Source: Candidatus Rickettsia kotlanii (lineage in GTDB: Bacteria; Pseudomonadota; Alphaproteobacteria; Rickettsiales; Rickettsiaceae). From it: DNA of 64,000 nt. The position numbers and the translations under genes were made by a program. The notes below the pieces were generated by a model. The model was not told the DNA's origin, made no database searches, and saw nothing but the letters and a program-made list of their open reading frames with translations. This document shows, in pieces, positions 40,818-49,972 of this stretch. Position 1 is the first letter of the stretch. Every line of letters starts with the position of its first letter. The stretch covers positions 206,001 through 270,000 of the forward strand of contig AP027062.1 of NCBI GenBank assembly GCA_030295365.1, in the 5' to 3' direction.

Positions 40818-41723
40818 ATGAGTTGGATTATTTTTTATACGGTAATCGCTGCTTTACTGATTCTCGATTTGGGAATAATACACAAAAAAAATACCATAAT
40901 GAGCTTTAAAGAAAGCGTACTTTTTAGTCTTTTCTATCTTGTAATAGCTTGTTTATTCGGTATCTCTGTTTACTATAATATGGGGGCAGATCATGCTCGT
41001 GAATATTATACTTGCTTTCTCATTGAGAAAGCTATGTCACTTGATAATATTTTTATTATCTCTATTATATTCCAATTTTTTAAAATTCCCGGGCAATATC
41101 AACATCGTGTTTTATTTTTCGGTATAATAGGCGTAATAATATTCAGAGCCGTAATGATTTACGGCGGTATTATTCTTATAAATAAATTTGCCTGGTTATT
41201 ATATATTTTTGCCGTAATACTTATTGCTACAGGTATAAAAACTTTCTATTTATCACATAAAACTTTTGATATACAGAATTCTTATATTTACAAGTCAATA
41301 ATAAAAAATCTAAATATTACTCCTAACCTTGAAGGGAATAAATTTGTTGTTAAACGTAATAACAAACTATATTGTACTCCCCTTTTTATATCTTTAGTAC
41401 TGATAGAAGCAATAGATTTAGTCTTTGCTATAGATAGTATACCGGCAATATTCGCAATTACTAATGATGTTTATATAATTTATACTTCAAATATTTTTGC
41501 TATTTTAGGGCTTAGAGCGTTATTCTTTTGTTTAGCAGAAATTGTAGAATGTTTCAGTTATATAAAATATTCTTTGGCTTTAATTTTAATATTTATCAGC
41601 TTTAAAATATTTATTCATCATTATATAGCGATTCCGGCATATGTTGCGCTCATTATAACTATTACTTTATTACTATTTGGTATAATTGCTTCCATAATTA
41701 GGAACAATATGATTGACCATTAA
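40818..41723 (+). CDS. TerC family membrane protein (Alx-like)
   Basis: TerC proteins are polytopic inner-membrane proteins linked to metal export, in particular manganese at the site of protein secretion. The 301 residues give about eight to nine hydrophobic segments. The family motif with acidic residues in membrane helices is present: [19 protein letters not shown] near residue 70 and [20 protein letters not shown] near 195. It follows the Cys-rich gene by three bases and must be co-transcribed. TerC proteins have been proposed to metalate exoenzymes during export, which would fit a disulfide-rich exported neighbour, but this is inference. Confidence 0.92.
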   Translation: MSWIIFYTVIAALLILDLGIIHKKNTIMSFKESVLFSLFYLVIACLFGISVYYNMGADHAREYYTCFLIEKAMSLDNIFIISIIFQFFKIPGQYQHRVLFFGIIGVIIFRAVMIYGGIILINKFAWLLYIFAVILIATGIKTFYLSHKTFDIQNSYIYKSIIKNLNITPNLEGNKFVVKRNNKLYCTPLFISLVLIEAIDLVFAIDSIPAIFAITNDVYIIYTSNIFAILGLRALFFCLAEIVECFSYIKYSLALILIFISFKIFIHHYIAIPAYVALIITITLLLFGIIASIIRNNMIDH

Positions 41724-41765
41724 TAAAGGAGGTATATAATATTTTTTATTTTTTAAGCAATTATA

Positions 41766-42479
41766 ATGACTAAATTACTAAAATCATTTTTTATTACTAT
41801 CATCATTTTTAATGACATTGCTTTCGCAAAAGAAATAGGGTTCTATATAGGAGCAGAAGGCGGAATAGTTGAACCAGTCGTTAGTAAATTCCGACATAAA
41901 CATTCAAATACCAAAATAATTTTAAAAAAATCAAGTATGTATAGTGGGAAAATAGGCTATATAATATATCCACAGATAGCTATTGAATTCTCAGCAACTT
42001 ATCAACCTAAATATCGTCTGCATTACGTATTACCTAAGCAAAACTTAAGTAATGGTCTCACTGTTCCTAAAACTCCAGGTAATACTACTGTATTGTCAAA
42101 TATATATATACTAAATTTTATTTATGATTTAGAAAAAATAAAAACTTTCACACCTTTTGTAATACTTGGAGGTGGAATAGCACAAGTAAAAGTTAAGCCT
42201 ACCTCTTCTAGGTGGAGTGTTATAAATAGCGATTATTTTAAAGTAAGAAAAACTCATAAAAATTGTGTTGCTTGGCAAGCAGGTCTTGGAATTTCACAAG
42301 ATGTAACTTCAAATTTAAGTATTGATGCAACTGCAAAATTACAAACAACATATAGAGTAAGAATTAATTATGATACACTTGATATGAAAATGGGGCAATT
42401 CATGCCAGCAAATCCTATCAAAAAAACTATAGCCGTTGGAGAATTTGGCGTAGGATTTACTTATAGATTGCCATTTTAA
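41766..42479 (+). CDS. Outer-membrane beta-barrel protein (OmpA-like/Adr-type)
   Basis: The 237-residue precursor has a signal peptide (SFFITIIIFNDIAFA, cleavage near residue 21) and then alternating beta strands with family features: GFYIGAEGGIVEP, YSGKIGYIIYPQIAIEFSAT, FTPFVILGGGIAQVKV, AWQAGLGISQDVTSNLSI, and a C-terminal strand FGVGFTYRLPF ending in Phe, the usual barrel-assembly signal. It fits an eight-stranded surface barrel like the rickettsial Adr adhesins, but I cannot say that it is one of the named adhesins. GGAGG lies far upstream of the ATG. It sits between terC and a methyltransferase known to act on outer-membrane proteins. Confidence 0.82.
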   Translation: MTKLLKSFFITIIIFNDIAFAKEIGFYIGAEGGIVEPVVSKFRHKHSNTKIILKKSSMYSGKIGYIIYPQIAIEFSATYQPKYRLHYVLPKQNLSNGLTVPKTPGNTTVLSNIYILNFIYDLEKIKTFTPFVILGGGIAQVKVKPTSSRWSVINSDYFKVRKTHKNCVAWQAGLGISQDVTSNLSIDATAKLQTTYRVRINYDTLDMKMGQFMPANPIKKTIAVGEFGVGFTYRLPF

Positions 42480-42512
42480 TAATTCTGTGAAATGTTTATA
42501 TGAAAGCTACAA

Positions 42513-42543
42513 TGTCATCCCGAGGCTTGACCACGGGATGACA
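42513..42543. repeat. Short family D hairpin
   Basis: TGTCATCCCGAGGCTTGACC and CACGGGATGACA form a compact hairpin between the barrel gene and the methyltransferase gene. It could act as a weak terminator. Confidence 0.7.
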
Positions 42544-42572
42544 CAAATAATTCAACTATATAAGGAAAAAAT

Positions 42573-44231
42573 ATGTCTCCAAAAGCTACTAACTCTTCCC
42601 CTAACGGTCATGATAAGATGGCAAAAAAAACACATTCCATACAATCTGTTGTTAACGGTGCGGTTTCAAATCATAACACTTATGATGAAGTACCGTATGA
42701 AAGCTACCCATATGCTCTTACAAATCCTTATCACTTAAGTACACTTGCAACTCTTTTCGGTGTAAATGCTCCTGAAGTCGAGAATGCTAAAATATTAGAG
42801 CTTGGTTGTGCAGCAGGCGGTAATTTAATACCACATGCAGTTCTTTATCCAAAAGCGTATTTTGTTGGGGTTGATTTGTCTAAGGTACAAATTGACGAAG
42901 CAAATAAAAATGTTAAAGCACTAGGATTAAAAAATATAGAGTTCTATCATTGTTCGATAACCGATATTAACGATTCTTTCGGTAAGTTTGATTATATAAT
43001 TTGCCATGGCGTAATTTCTTGGGTACCAAAAACCGTTAGAGATAAAATTTTTGAAGTTTGTAATAAAAATCTTAGTCCAAATGGAATAGCATATATTAGC
43101 TATAATACCCTCCCTGGCTGGAATATGGTCCGTACTATTAGAGATATGATGATGTATCATTCTAGCTCATTTGCAAATGTACAGGATAGAATAGCTCAAT
43201 CTAGATTGTTACTAGAATTTGTTAAGGATAGCTTAGAAAACTCTAAAACTCCTTATGCAGAAGCATTAAAAACTGAAGCAGAGCTACTGGCTAAACAAAC
43301 CGATCATTATTTACGTCATGATCATCTAGAAGAAGAAAATGCTCAATTCTACTTCTATGAATTTATGAATGAAGCAAGAAAACACAATTTACAATATTTA
43401 GCCGATTGTAATCTTTCGACTATGTATCTCGGTAATATGCCGCCGAAAGTAGTAGAGCAGTTAAAAGCGGTAAACGATATAGTGAGAACCGAACAATATA
43501 TGGATTTCATTACGAATCGTCGTTTTAGAACCACTTTACTATGTCATAGTGATGTGAAAATTAATAGAAATATTAACAATGATGATATAATGAAATTTAA
43601 TATAATCTTTAATATAGTGCCTGAAAAACCACTTAAAGAAGTAGATCTTAATAATGCTTCCGAAAATTTAAAATTCTTTTTAAACGGCAATAAAGACGCT
43701 AACTTAACAACTAGTTCGCCTTATATGAAAGCTATTTTATACACTTTCAGCGAAAATCTAAATAATCCGTTAAGCTTTGAGCAAATAACTACTGAAGCTA
43801 ATAAAAAGTTACATAATACTAAATTAAACGAAATCAAAGCTGAGTTTTTAAATAATGCAATGAAGCTAGTACTACAAGGTTATATTAGTATTACAAATCA
43901 GAAGCATCGAAATAACCCGGAGCTTGATAAGCCTAAAACAACAAAAATGGTGATACATCAAGCAACCCATACACCTTCTATGTGGGTTACAAATTTAAAA
44001 CATGAACCGATCAGCGTTAATTTCTTTGAGAAGTTTGCACTTAGATATATGGATGGTAAACATGATAAAAAAGCAATCATTGAGGCTGTACTTGGTCATG
44101 TAGAAAAAGGCGAGCTAACTTTAAGTAAAGAAGGTCAAAAAGTAGAAAATAAGGAAGAAATATGCAAAGAACTAGAAAGCTTATTTATTCCGATGATCAA
44201 GAAATTTGCTTCTAATGCTTTGTTGGTATAG
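42573..44231 (+). CDS. Outer-membrane-protein lysine methyltransferase (PKMT1-type)
   Basis: This 552-residue class I methyltransferase has motif I ILELGCAAGGN at residues 74-84, motif II FVGVDLSKVQIDEA and motif IV-like YIICHGVISWVP. The rest is the Methyltransf_Reg-type regulatory region and a winged-helix C-terminal domain found in rickettsial protein lysine methyltransferases. From memory it corresponds to the characterised PKMT1 of R. prowazekii, which monomethylates lysines of OmpB using S-adenosylmethionine, a modification tied to virulence and autophagy avoidance. AAGGA precedes the ATG by seven bases. The start is at 42573. Since metK is dead in this genome, its cofactor must be imported. 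Confidence 0.88.
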   Translation: MSPKATNSSPNGHDKMAKKTHSIQSVVNGAVSNHNTYDEVPYESYPYALTNPYHLSTLATLFGVNAPEVENAKILELGCAAGGNLIPHAVLYPKAYFVGVDLSKVQIDEANKNVKALGLKNIEFYHCSITDINDSFGKFDYIICHGVISWVPKTVRDKIFEVCNKNLSPNGIAYISYNTLPGWNMVRTIRDMMMYHSSSFANVQDRIAQSRLLLEFVKDSLENSKTPYAEALKTEAELLAKQTDHYLRHDHLEEENAQFYFYEFMNEARKHNLQYLADCNLSTMYLGNMPPKVVEQLKAVNDIVRTEQYMDFITNRRFRTTLLCHSDVKINRNINNDDIMKFNIIFNIVPEKPLKEVDLNNASENLKFFLNGNKDANLTTSSPYMKAILYTFSENLNNPLSFEQITTEANKKLHNTKLNEIKAEFLNNAMKLVLQGYISITNQKHRNNPELDKPKTTKMVIHQATHTPSMWVTNLKHEPISVNFFEKFALRYMDGKHDKKAIIEAVLGHVEKGELTLSKEGQKVENKEEICKELESLFIPMIKKFASNALLV

Positions 44232-44244
44232 CCAATTTGTACTC

Positions 44245-44277
44245 TGTCATACCGTGGTCTTGCCACGGTATCCATGA
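44245..44277. repeat. Short family D hairpin before the toxin-antitoxin genes
   Basis: TGTCATACCGTGGTCTTGCC and CCACGGTATCCATG form a hairpin 14 bases after the methyltransferase stop. Confidence 0.7.
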
Positions 44278-44297
44278 TACTAAACAAAAATTATTTA

Positions 44298-44326
44298 TTG
44301 ATTCTCCTACGCCAATGGCGTATAAT
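44298..44326 (+). promoter_or_regulatory. higBA promoter with an embedded operator palindrome
   Basis: TTGATT (44298-44303), 17-base spacer and a consensus TATAAT (44321-44326). The perfect palindrome TACGCCAATGGCGTA at 44308-44322 covers the spacer and the first bases of the -10. The ATG of the toxin begins only five bases after the -10, so the message would be leaderless or nearly so. It is typical of autorepression by an antitoxin. Confidence 0.75.
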
Positions 44327-44330
44327 TGTT

Positions 44331-44696
44331 ATGAGTAAAAAACTGATTTCAGTTGTTGAGCTGCCAGAGTTTCAAAAATTCGCTAAGAATAATTTTAATG
44401 AAAAAGAATGCTTTGAAATAATACATTACATTGCTGCTAATCCTGACCAAGGTGATATAATAAAAGGCACTGAAGGTGTAAGAAAGTTACGATTTACTTT
44501 AAGTAGTAATAATAAAGGTAAAAGTGGTCGTATAAGAGTAATTTATTTTTACTACAATGAAAATATGTCGGTATTTTTAATAACCGGTTTTATAACAAGT
44601 AAGACGGACAATATTAATCATAATAGTTGTAATGAATTAAAAAAACTAACTGAAGAATTGGTAAAATTATATGTCAGACGAGGCAAAAATGAATAA
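44331..44696 (+). CDS. higB: HigB/RelE-family toxin
   Basis: This 121-residue protein belongs to the RelE superfamily, mRNA-cleaving ribosome-dependent toxins. The pattern fits HigB-type members: ISVVELPEFQKFAKNNF, then AANPDQGDIIKGTEGVRKLR, then GKSGRIRVIYFYYNENMSVF and a C-terminal basic helix. The start at 44331 is chosen because upstream codons lie in the promoter and repeat. The gene lies before the antitoxin, as in higBA rather than relBE order. The Arg and Lys residues expected for catalysis seem to be present, so the toxin is probably active. It is inserted between the methyltransferase and nuoJ, two genes that I recall as neighbours in R. prowazekii. Confidence 0.85.
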   Translation: MSKKLISVVELPEFQKFAKNNFNEKECFEIIHYIAANPDQGDIIKGTEGVRKLRFTLSSNNKGKSGRIRVIYFYYNENMSVFLITGFITSKTDNINHNSCNELKKLTEELVKLYVRRGKNE

Positions 44697-44994
44697 TAAA
44701 AATACTAATCAAACCGACAAAAGTATATTAATTGGAATGCAAGAGGCTGTTTTATACACTAAAGGAAAATTAAAAGTAAATAAACATGATATAAAATTAT
44801 CTAATATAGACGTGCATGAAGCAAGAGATAAGTTAAAATTAACACAACAACAATTTGCTACAACATTTGGAGTGAGTGTTGCAACTTTAAGAAATTGGGA
44901 ACAAGGCAGAAGATTACCTACCGGAGCTGCAAAATTACTTCTTAAGATTATTGAGAAAGAACCTAATGTTGTAAAACGAGTTTTACGAGGATAA
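44689..44994 (+). CDS. higA: HigA-type HTH antitoxin
   Basis: The 101-residue protein has an N-terminal arm and a C-terminal XRE helix-turn-helix (DKLKLTQQQFATTFGVSVAT then LRNWEQGRRLPTGAAKLLL), the HigA-like antitoxin layout that also represses the operon. GAGG before 44689 favours this ATG over the in-frame ATG at 44671. It overlaps the toxin by 8 bases, so translation is coupled. It would bind the palindrome in the promoter at 44308-44322. The intact frame suggests a working module. Confidence 0.87.
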   Translation: MNNKNTNQTDKSILIGMQEAVLYTKGKLKVNKHDIKLSNIDVHEARDKLKLTQQQFATTFGVSVATLRNWEQGRRLPTGAAKLLLKIIEKEPNVVKRVLRG

Positions 44995-45026
44995 AATAGA
45001 GATAAGACACAATCTATATAAACACC

Positions 45027-45644
45027 ATGCCTATATTTTTTTATTTATTTGCAACATTAATAACTATTAGTAGCTTATGCGTTGTCTTAAGCAAAAATTC
45101 CGTATATTCGGTATTATGGTTAATTTTTGCATTTATTAACGGTGCAGGGCTTATGATTTTGCTTGGAGCAGAATTTTTAGCTATGATGCTGATAGTGATT
45201 TATGTTGGAGCTGTATCAGTATTATTCTTATTTGTGATAATGATGCTAGATATGCATTTTAATAAGACAATAACGCAGCTAAAAACAAATCTAGCTTTAA
45301 GTATTTTTATAGCTTTGATTATGTTTGCCGATTTAGTAATAGTTATTTTACTTGGTACTAAAAATATTAATTTCAACTCCAATGTATCGTTTGCCATAAC
45401 AAATAATATCTCAAATACTAAAGCAATAGGAGGCGTACTCTACACAGACTTTATGCTACCGTTTCAAATGGCGGGTCTTATATTATTTGTTGCTATGATT
45501 GCATGTATTACGTTAACACTAAAGGAGCGTGAGGGAGTAAAACGTCAAGATATATCAAAACAACTACGTCACAATAAAGAAAATACTGTATTAATGACAA
45601 AACCTATTCTAAATAAAGGTGTTGAGAATATTAAATATGAATGA
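45027..45644 (+). CDS. nuoJ: NADH dehydrogenase I subunit J
   Basis: NuoJ is a membrane subunit of proton-pumping complex I. The 205 residues have about five membrane segments, with the conserved EFLAMMLIVIYVGAVSVLFLFVIMML block near residues 55-80 (abbreviated EFLAMMLIVIYVGAVSVLF). It starts 32 bases after higA and overlaps nuoK by 8 bases, leading nuoJ-K-L-M. The nuoG-H-I part of the complex is encoded on the opposite strand 5 kb away, so the operon is split in this genome. Confidence 0.96.
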   Translation: MPIFFYLFATLITISSLCVVLSKNSVYSVLWLIFAFINGAGLMILLGAEFLAMMLIVIYVGAVSVLFLFVIMMLDMHFNKTITQLKTNLALSIFIALIMFADLVIVILLGTKNINFNSNVSFAITNNISNTKAIGGVLYTDFMLPFQMAGLILFVAMIACITLTLKEREGVKRQDISKQLRHNKENTVLMTKPILNKGVENIKYE

Positions 45645-45951
45645 ATATATTTCGCTTAATCATTATTTAATCTTAAGCAGCTTAGTTTTTACTATTGGAA
45701 TGTTTGGATTATTTATGCATCGCAAAAATATTATCAATATATTAATGTCTATTGAGTTAATGCTGCTTGCAGTTAACATAAATTTTGTTGCATTTTCCGT
45801 ATATATGCAAGAATTATCAGGACAAATTTTTAGTATTATAATCTTAACCATAGCAGCTGCCGAAACCTCAATCGGGCTTGCAATATTACTAATATATTTC
45901 CGTAATAAAGGCTCAATTGAAATTACCGACATTAATCAGATGTGGGGATAA
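45637..45951 (+). CDS. nuoK: NADH dehydrogenase I subunit K
   Basis: NuoK is a three-helix antiporter-like subunit of complex I (MrpC-like). The 104 residues include the two membrane Glu residues expected for proton transfer in [17 protein letters not shown] and in [15 protein letters not shown]. The start is taken at 45637 ([15 protein letters not shown]), six codons inside a longer frame, because it matches the family and overlaps nuoJ by 8 bases. Its stop codon shares one base with the nuoL ATG. Confidence 0.97.
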   Translation: MNEYISLNHYLILSSLVFTIGMFGLFMHRKNIINILMSIELMLLAVNINFVAFSVYMQELSGQIFSIIILTIAAAETSIGLAILLIYFRNKGSIEITDINQMWG

Positions 45952-47924
45952 TGATGTATCAAAATATTTCTATAATGATTATTATGTTACCGCTTGTATC
46001 TAGCATAATAAATGGGCTATTCGTAAGGTTAATAGACAAAAAATTAGCGCAAGTAATTGCAACCGGCTTTTTATCTTTATCTGCCTTATTCTCATTAATA
46101 ATATTTTGCGATACGGGCTTAGACGGGAATATAATTCATATTAAATTATTACCATGGATTGAGGTTGGAAATTTTAAAGTAAATTGGTCGATTTATATCG
46201 ATCAGCTAACTAGCATAATGTTTATAGCCGTAACATGGGTGTCAAGCGTCGTGCATATCTACTCGCTTGGCTATATGGCCAAAGATAAGGGGATTATACG
46301 CTTCTTGTCTTTTCTTTCTTTATTCACTTTTTTTATGTTAATGCTAGTATCTAGCGATAATTTCTTACAGTTATTTTTTGGTTGGGAGGGCGTCGGCGTG
46401 TGCTCATATTTACTAATAGGTTTTTGGTATTCAAAAGAATCAGCCAATAAAGCAGCGATTAAAGCTTTTATAATAAATAGAGCCAGTGATTTTGCTTTTA
46501 TCTTAGGTGTAATGACGATTATTGTTTATTGTGACTCGGCAAATTACAAAGATGTATTGTCATCTGCAGGATTATTATCTAATATAAAAATATTTTCACA
46601 TTTTTCCATTCTAGACATTATTTGTTTATTATTATTCATCGGTTGTATGGGTAAATCTGCACAGATCGGTTTACATGTATGGCTTCCTGATGCGATGGAA
46701 GGACCAACTCCGGTATCTGCACTTATTCATGCAGCAACCATGGTAACGGCAGGAGTATTCTTAGTAGCACGCTGCTCATATTTATTTGAATATAGCCCTT
46801 TAATTCTACAATTTATTACGATTATCGGCGGTATTACTTGTCTTTTTGCTGCAAGCATTGCTATTATGCACAGCGATATCAAGAAGATTATTGCTTACTC
46901 AACTTGCAGTCAGCTTGGTTATATGTTCATGGCGTGCGGAGTATCTGCCTATAATAGCGGAATATTTCACTTAGTAACTCATGCCTTTTTTAAGGCCTTA
47001 TTATTCTTATCAGCCGGCAACGTAATACATATCGTTCACGAGCAGGATATTTTTAAAATGGGTGATTTAAGAAATAAAATGCCGGTAACTTATGGCAACT
47101 TCTTAATCGGCTCACTTGCACTAATAGGGATTTATCCTTTGGCAGGATTTTACTCTAAAGACTCGATTTTAGAAGCAGCTTATAGTAACGGCTCGTTTAT
47201 GTTTATTTTTGGAATAGCAGCAGCAATACTTACAGCTATTTATTCAATGAAGATTATTATGTTGGTATTTCATGGCAAAACTAAGCTAGAAAAAGATGTT
47301 TTTGAGCATGCTCACGAACCGGCTAAAGTAATGAATAATCCACTTATATTACTTGTCGCCGGGAGCTTTTTTAGCGGTATGATCGGTTATTATTTACTTG
47401 CTATGGACAAACCAAACGGTTATTTCCATACAAGCCTATTTAATTTACATATTTATAAGTTACTAATTAACCACCCGCCTTTATATATTAAGCTACTGCC
47501 TATGGTAGTCGGTATAGTAGGAATTGCTACTGGGATCTACTTATATAAATCAAGTACTATTATGTCATTCCCGCAAAAGCAGAAATCCAGTAAAAATATT
47601 AAAAATGCCTGGATCCTGCGGTTAAACCGCGGGATGATACCCCTTGTATTAATTCCCAACATATTACGCAATAAATATTACTTCGATGAAATATATAATT
47701 GCTTAATTGTGAAACCTATTAACTGTTTAGCTTCTTTATTTTATCTTGGCGATCAACAAATAATCGATCGTTTTGGACCAAACGGTTTTTCACGAGTCGT
47801 TAATTGCTTTAGCGTGCTTACCGGCAAAATACAAACAGGATATGTTTTTAATTATGCTTTGTATATAGTATCATTTATTGTTGTCACAATTAGTTATTTT
47901 GTTTGGAAAAACATAATGTACTGA
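45951..47924 (+). CDS. nuoL: NADH dehydrogenase I subunit L, with palindromic insert
   Basis: NuoL is the distal proton-pumping, Mrp-antiporter-like subunit of complex I with the long lateral helix. The protein is 657 residues from ATG 45951 (a GTG at 45942 is also open). The core [40 protein letters not shown] and the helix containing Lys and His ligands for protons are intact. Residues at about 537-565 ([16 protein letters not shown] and [13 protein letters not shown]) are foreign and encoded by a palindromic repeat. They lie between a late membrane helix and [10 protein letters not shown], the start of the lateral helix region, so the insert is in a loop. Confidence 0.95.
   Translation: MMYQNISIMIIMLPLVSSIINGLFVRLIDKKLAQVIATGFLSLSALFSLIIFCDTGLDGNIIHIKLLPWIEVGNFKVNWSIYIDQLTSIMFIAVTWVSSVVHIYSLGYMAKDKGIIRFLSFLSLFTFFMLMLVSSDNFLQLFFGWEGVGVCSYLLIGFWYSKESANKAAIKAFIINRASDFAFILGVMTIIVYCDSANYKDVLSSAGLLSNIKIFSHFSILDIICLLLFIGCMGKSAQIGLHVWLPDAMEGPTPVSALIHAATMVTAGVFLVARCSYLFEYSPLILQFITIIGGITCLFAASIAIMHSDIKKIIAYSTCSQLGYMFMACGVSAYNSGIFHLVTHAFFKALLFLSAGNVIHIVHEQDIFKMGDLRNKMPVTYGNFLIGSLALIGIYPLAGFYSKDSILEAAYSNGSFMFIFGIAAAILTAIYSMKIIMLVFHGKTKLEKDVFEHAHEPAKVMNNPLILLVAGSFFSGMIGYYLLAMDKPNGYFHTSLFNLHIYKLLINHPPLYIKLLPMVVGIVGIATGIYLYKSSTIMSFPQKQKSSKNIKNAWILRLNRGMIPLVLIPNILRNKYYFDEIYNCLIVKPINCLASLFYLGDQQIIDRFGPNGFSRVVNCFSVLTGKIQTGYVFNYALYIVSFIVVTISYFVWKNIMY
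47558..47643. repeat. Family C/D palindromic element inside nuoL
   Basis: TATGTCATTCCCGCAAAAGC and AGAAATCCAGTAAAAATATT (family C half) join to CCTGGATCCTGCGGTTAAAC and CGCGGGATGATA (family D half). In frame with nuoL and free of stops. Confidence 0.85.
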
Positions 47925-47949
47925 TGTTATTTGCGTTAAAAACTAAAAC

Positions 47950-48051
47950 CGTCATTGCGAGCGAACGTAGAGAGCGTGGCAATCTCATGAAATAATAACA
48001 AATTCCTAAGATTGCTTCATCAATTACTTCATAATTTGCTGCGCCATGACA
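47950..48051. repeat. Palindromic repeat family B, copy 5
   Basis: CGTCATTGCGAGCGAACGTA to GCGCCATGACAG, with inner AATCTCATGAAATAATAAC and ATTGCTTCATCAATTACTTC. Located between nuoL and nuoM. Confidence 0.8.
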
Positions 48052-48077
48052 GAAAAAAACTCATAAAATCTTAAAGA

Positions 48078-49559
48078 ATGTTAGAATTACCTATTATATC
48101 TATCAGTATTTTTCTGCCGCTAATAAGCGTGCTATATATTTTACTGTTTATTAGTCAAAGTAAAAAAGCAGATAAACCGATATATGTAATGTATGTTGCA
48201 GTGCTTAGTTCTGTTTTAACATTCATCTCAACTATCTATATTTTAATAGAGTTTAACTCCTCAAACCCTGCTTATCAATTTGTTGAACGCTACGCTTGGC
48301 TTGATGAGATTGGGCTTGAATTCCATGTAGGCGTTGACGGTATATCAATATTTTTTGTAGTTCTAACTTCTTTTCTTACTCTTATTTGTATAATTGGAAG
48401 CTTATTTACTGTTAAAAAATATATTAAAGAATATTTTGTATGTTTTTTATTAATGGAATCTTTTTGTATAGGGGCATTTACCTCGGTAAATTTACTATTG
48501 TTTTATCTGTTTTTTGAAGCAATATTAGTGCCGATGTATATTATTATCGGCGTATGGGGTGGCGAGAATAGAATATATGCGGCTCTTAAGTTCTTCTTAT
48601 ATACGTTCTTTGGTTCTGTATTTTTCCTACTTTCATTAATTTATATTTATAGCAAAATGCATAGCTTTGATTTAACCTATATCTTTCAGCTTACTGATAA
48701 TATTCCATTATTTGCTCAGCAAATTTTATGGTGGACTATCTTTATTGCTTTTGCTGTTAAAATCCCTATGATTCCTTTTCATACTTGGCTACCCGATGCA
48801 CACGTACAAGCTCCAACCAGCGGCTCGGTTATTCTTGCCGGTATTTTGCTAAAACTTGGCGGTTACGGTTTTTTAAGAGTATTACTACCTCTATGTCCAA
48901 GTGTATCACAAGAATTTGCAATCCACGTAATTTACCTTAGCGTTATTGCTATAATATATGCATCACTCGTTGCTCTTGCTCAAAAAGATATGAAGAAGAT
49001 GATAGCATATTCATCTATTGCGCATATGGGGTATGTTACGATAGGTATTTTTAGCTTTACTAAAGTCGGAGTTAGCGGAGCAATATTTCAGATGCTTAGC
49101 CACGGCGTGATTTCTTCATGTCTATTCTTAATAGTTGGTACTTTGTACGAAAGATTACATACAAAAGAAATAGCTAAATATGGTGGTGTAGCAAGAAAAA
49201 TGCCGGTGCTTACCGCATTTTTTATGATTGCAATGCTCGGCTCTGTCGGGTTACCCGGAACTAGTGGATTTATTGGAGAATTTTTAAGCCTGCTTGGGAT
49301 TTATAAGGTGAATGTAGTAGCAACCTTTATAGCAGCTCTCGGCATAATCTTCGGGGCGGTTTACATGCTGAAATTATACAAAGAAGTAATGCTCGGTGAA
49401 ATTACCAATAAAGAAATTATGCATTTCAGAGATTTATATAAATACGAAATAATCTCAATAGCTCCTTTAATATTATTAATTATTTACTTTGGTCTAATGC
49501 CGAGTTCTATTTTAAATGTATTTAGCTTATCAGTGGAAAATTTGCTGGTAAAATTTTAA
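48078..49559 (+). CDS. nuoM: NADH dehydrogenase I subunit M
   Basis: NuoM is an antiporter-like proton-pumping subunit of complex I. The 493 residues give about 14 membrane segments. FEAILVPMYIIIGVWGGENR contains the conserved Glu near residue 144, and PMIPFHTWLPDAHVQAPTSG near 233 is diagnostic, with the membrane Lys residues in the neighbouring helices. It is separated from nuoL by 153 bases containing a family B repeat. nuoN, usually next, does not follow here; instead there is a decayed small gene. Confidence 0.96.
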   Translation: MLELPIISISIFLPLISVLYILLFISQSKKADKPIYVMYVAVLSSVLTFISTIYILIEFNSSNPAYQFVERYAWLDEIGLEFHVGVDGISIFFVVLTSFLTLICIIGSLFTVKKYIKEYFVCFLLMESFCIGAFTSVNLLLFYLFFEAILVPMYIIIGVWGGENRIYAALKFFLYTFFGSVFFLLSLIYIYSKMHSFDLTYIFQLTDNIPLFAQQILWWTIFIAFAVKIPMIPFHTWLPDAHVQAPTSGSVILAGILLKLGGYGFLRVLLPLCPSVSQEFAIHVIYLSVIAIIYASLVALAQKDMKKMIAYSSIAHMGYVTIGIFSFTKVGVSGAIFQMLSHGVISSCLFLIVGTLYERLHTKEIAKYGGVARKMPVLTAFFMIAMLGSVGLPGTSGFIGEFLSLLGIYKVNVVATFIAALGIIFGAVYMLKLYKEVMLGEITNKEIMHFRDLYKYEIISIAPLILLIIYFGLMPSSILNVFSLSVENLLVKF

Positions 49560-49616
49560 TTGCTTACAAAAAATATAAATGTTACTCTAATTATAGAACT
49601 TAAAAGTGAGGTTTAT

Positions 49617-49856
49617 ATGAAAAATAGTAAAAGAAGCTAAAAAATTAACCATGAATTAAACAACACAACTAAAAAACTAGGTCAAGAAGCTCATAAGGTA
49701 ACAGGCATAGATATAAGTCATGTGGTAAATCCTGATGCATCAGATCATAAAGAAGCTTAAAGAGATGCTCGTGAGAAACTTGGAATTGGTAATAATAATC
49801 AACAAGATAATACAGAATTAACTGGGGCCACACCAGAAGAGCATCATGAAAATTAA
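49617..49856 (+). pseudogene. Decayed small hydrophilic protein gene
   Basis: From ATG 49617 a single frame of 79 codons is interrupted by only two stops: TAA at codon 8 (KNSKRS-stop) and TAA near codon 48 (HKEA-stop-RDAREKLGIG), then a natural end EEHHEN-stop at 49854. GAGG lies eight bases before the ATG. The readable peptide INHELNNTTKKLGQEAHKVT and GIDISHVVNPDASDH is hydrophilic, rich in His, Asn and Lys. I do not recognise it. The two nonsense changes without frameshift suggest fairly recent loss. Confidence 0.75.
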
Positions 49857-49876
49857 ATTTATTAAAAAGCAACAGA

Positions 49877-49966
49877 TGTCATACCGTGGTTTGACCACGA
49901 TATCTAGTAAAATTATTAGTATTTTGAATTGCTTTTATGGATACCGTGGTCAAACCACGGTATGAC
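49877..49966. repeat. Palindromic repeat family D, copy 3
   Basis: TGTCATACCGTGGTTTGACC at the left and GGTCAAACCACGGTATGACA at the right are perfect arms about 50 bases apart. It ends seven bases before the ccmA start and contributes AAGGAC, the likely ribosome-binding bases. Confidence 0.85.
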
Positions 49967-49972
49967 AAGGAC

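Noticed and set aside
49937-49972. Twelve extra residues at the ccmA N-terminus
   Set aside because: They come from a family D repeat, and AAGGAC precedes the ATG at 49973. Repeat-encoded start translation cannot be ruled out.
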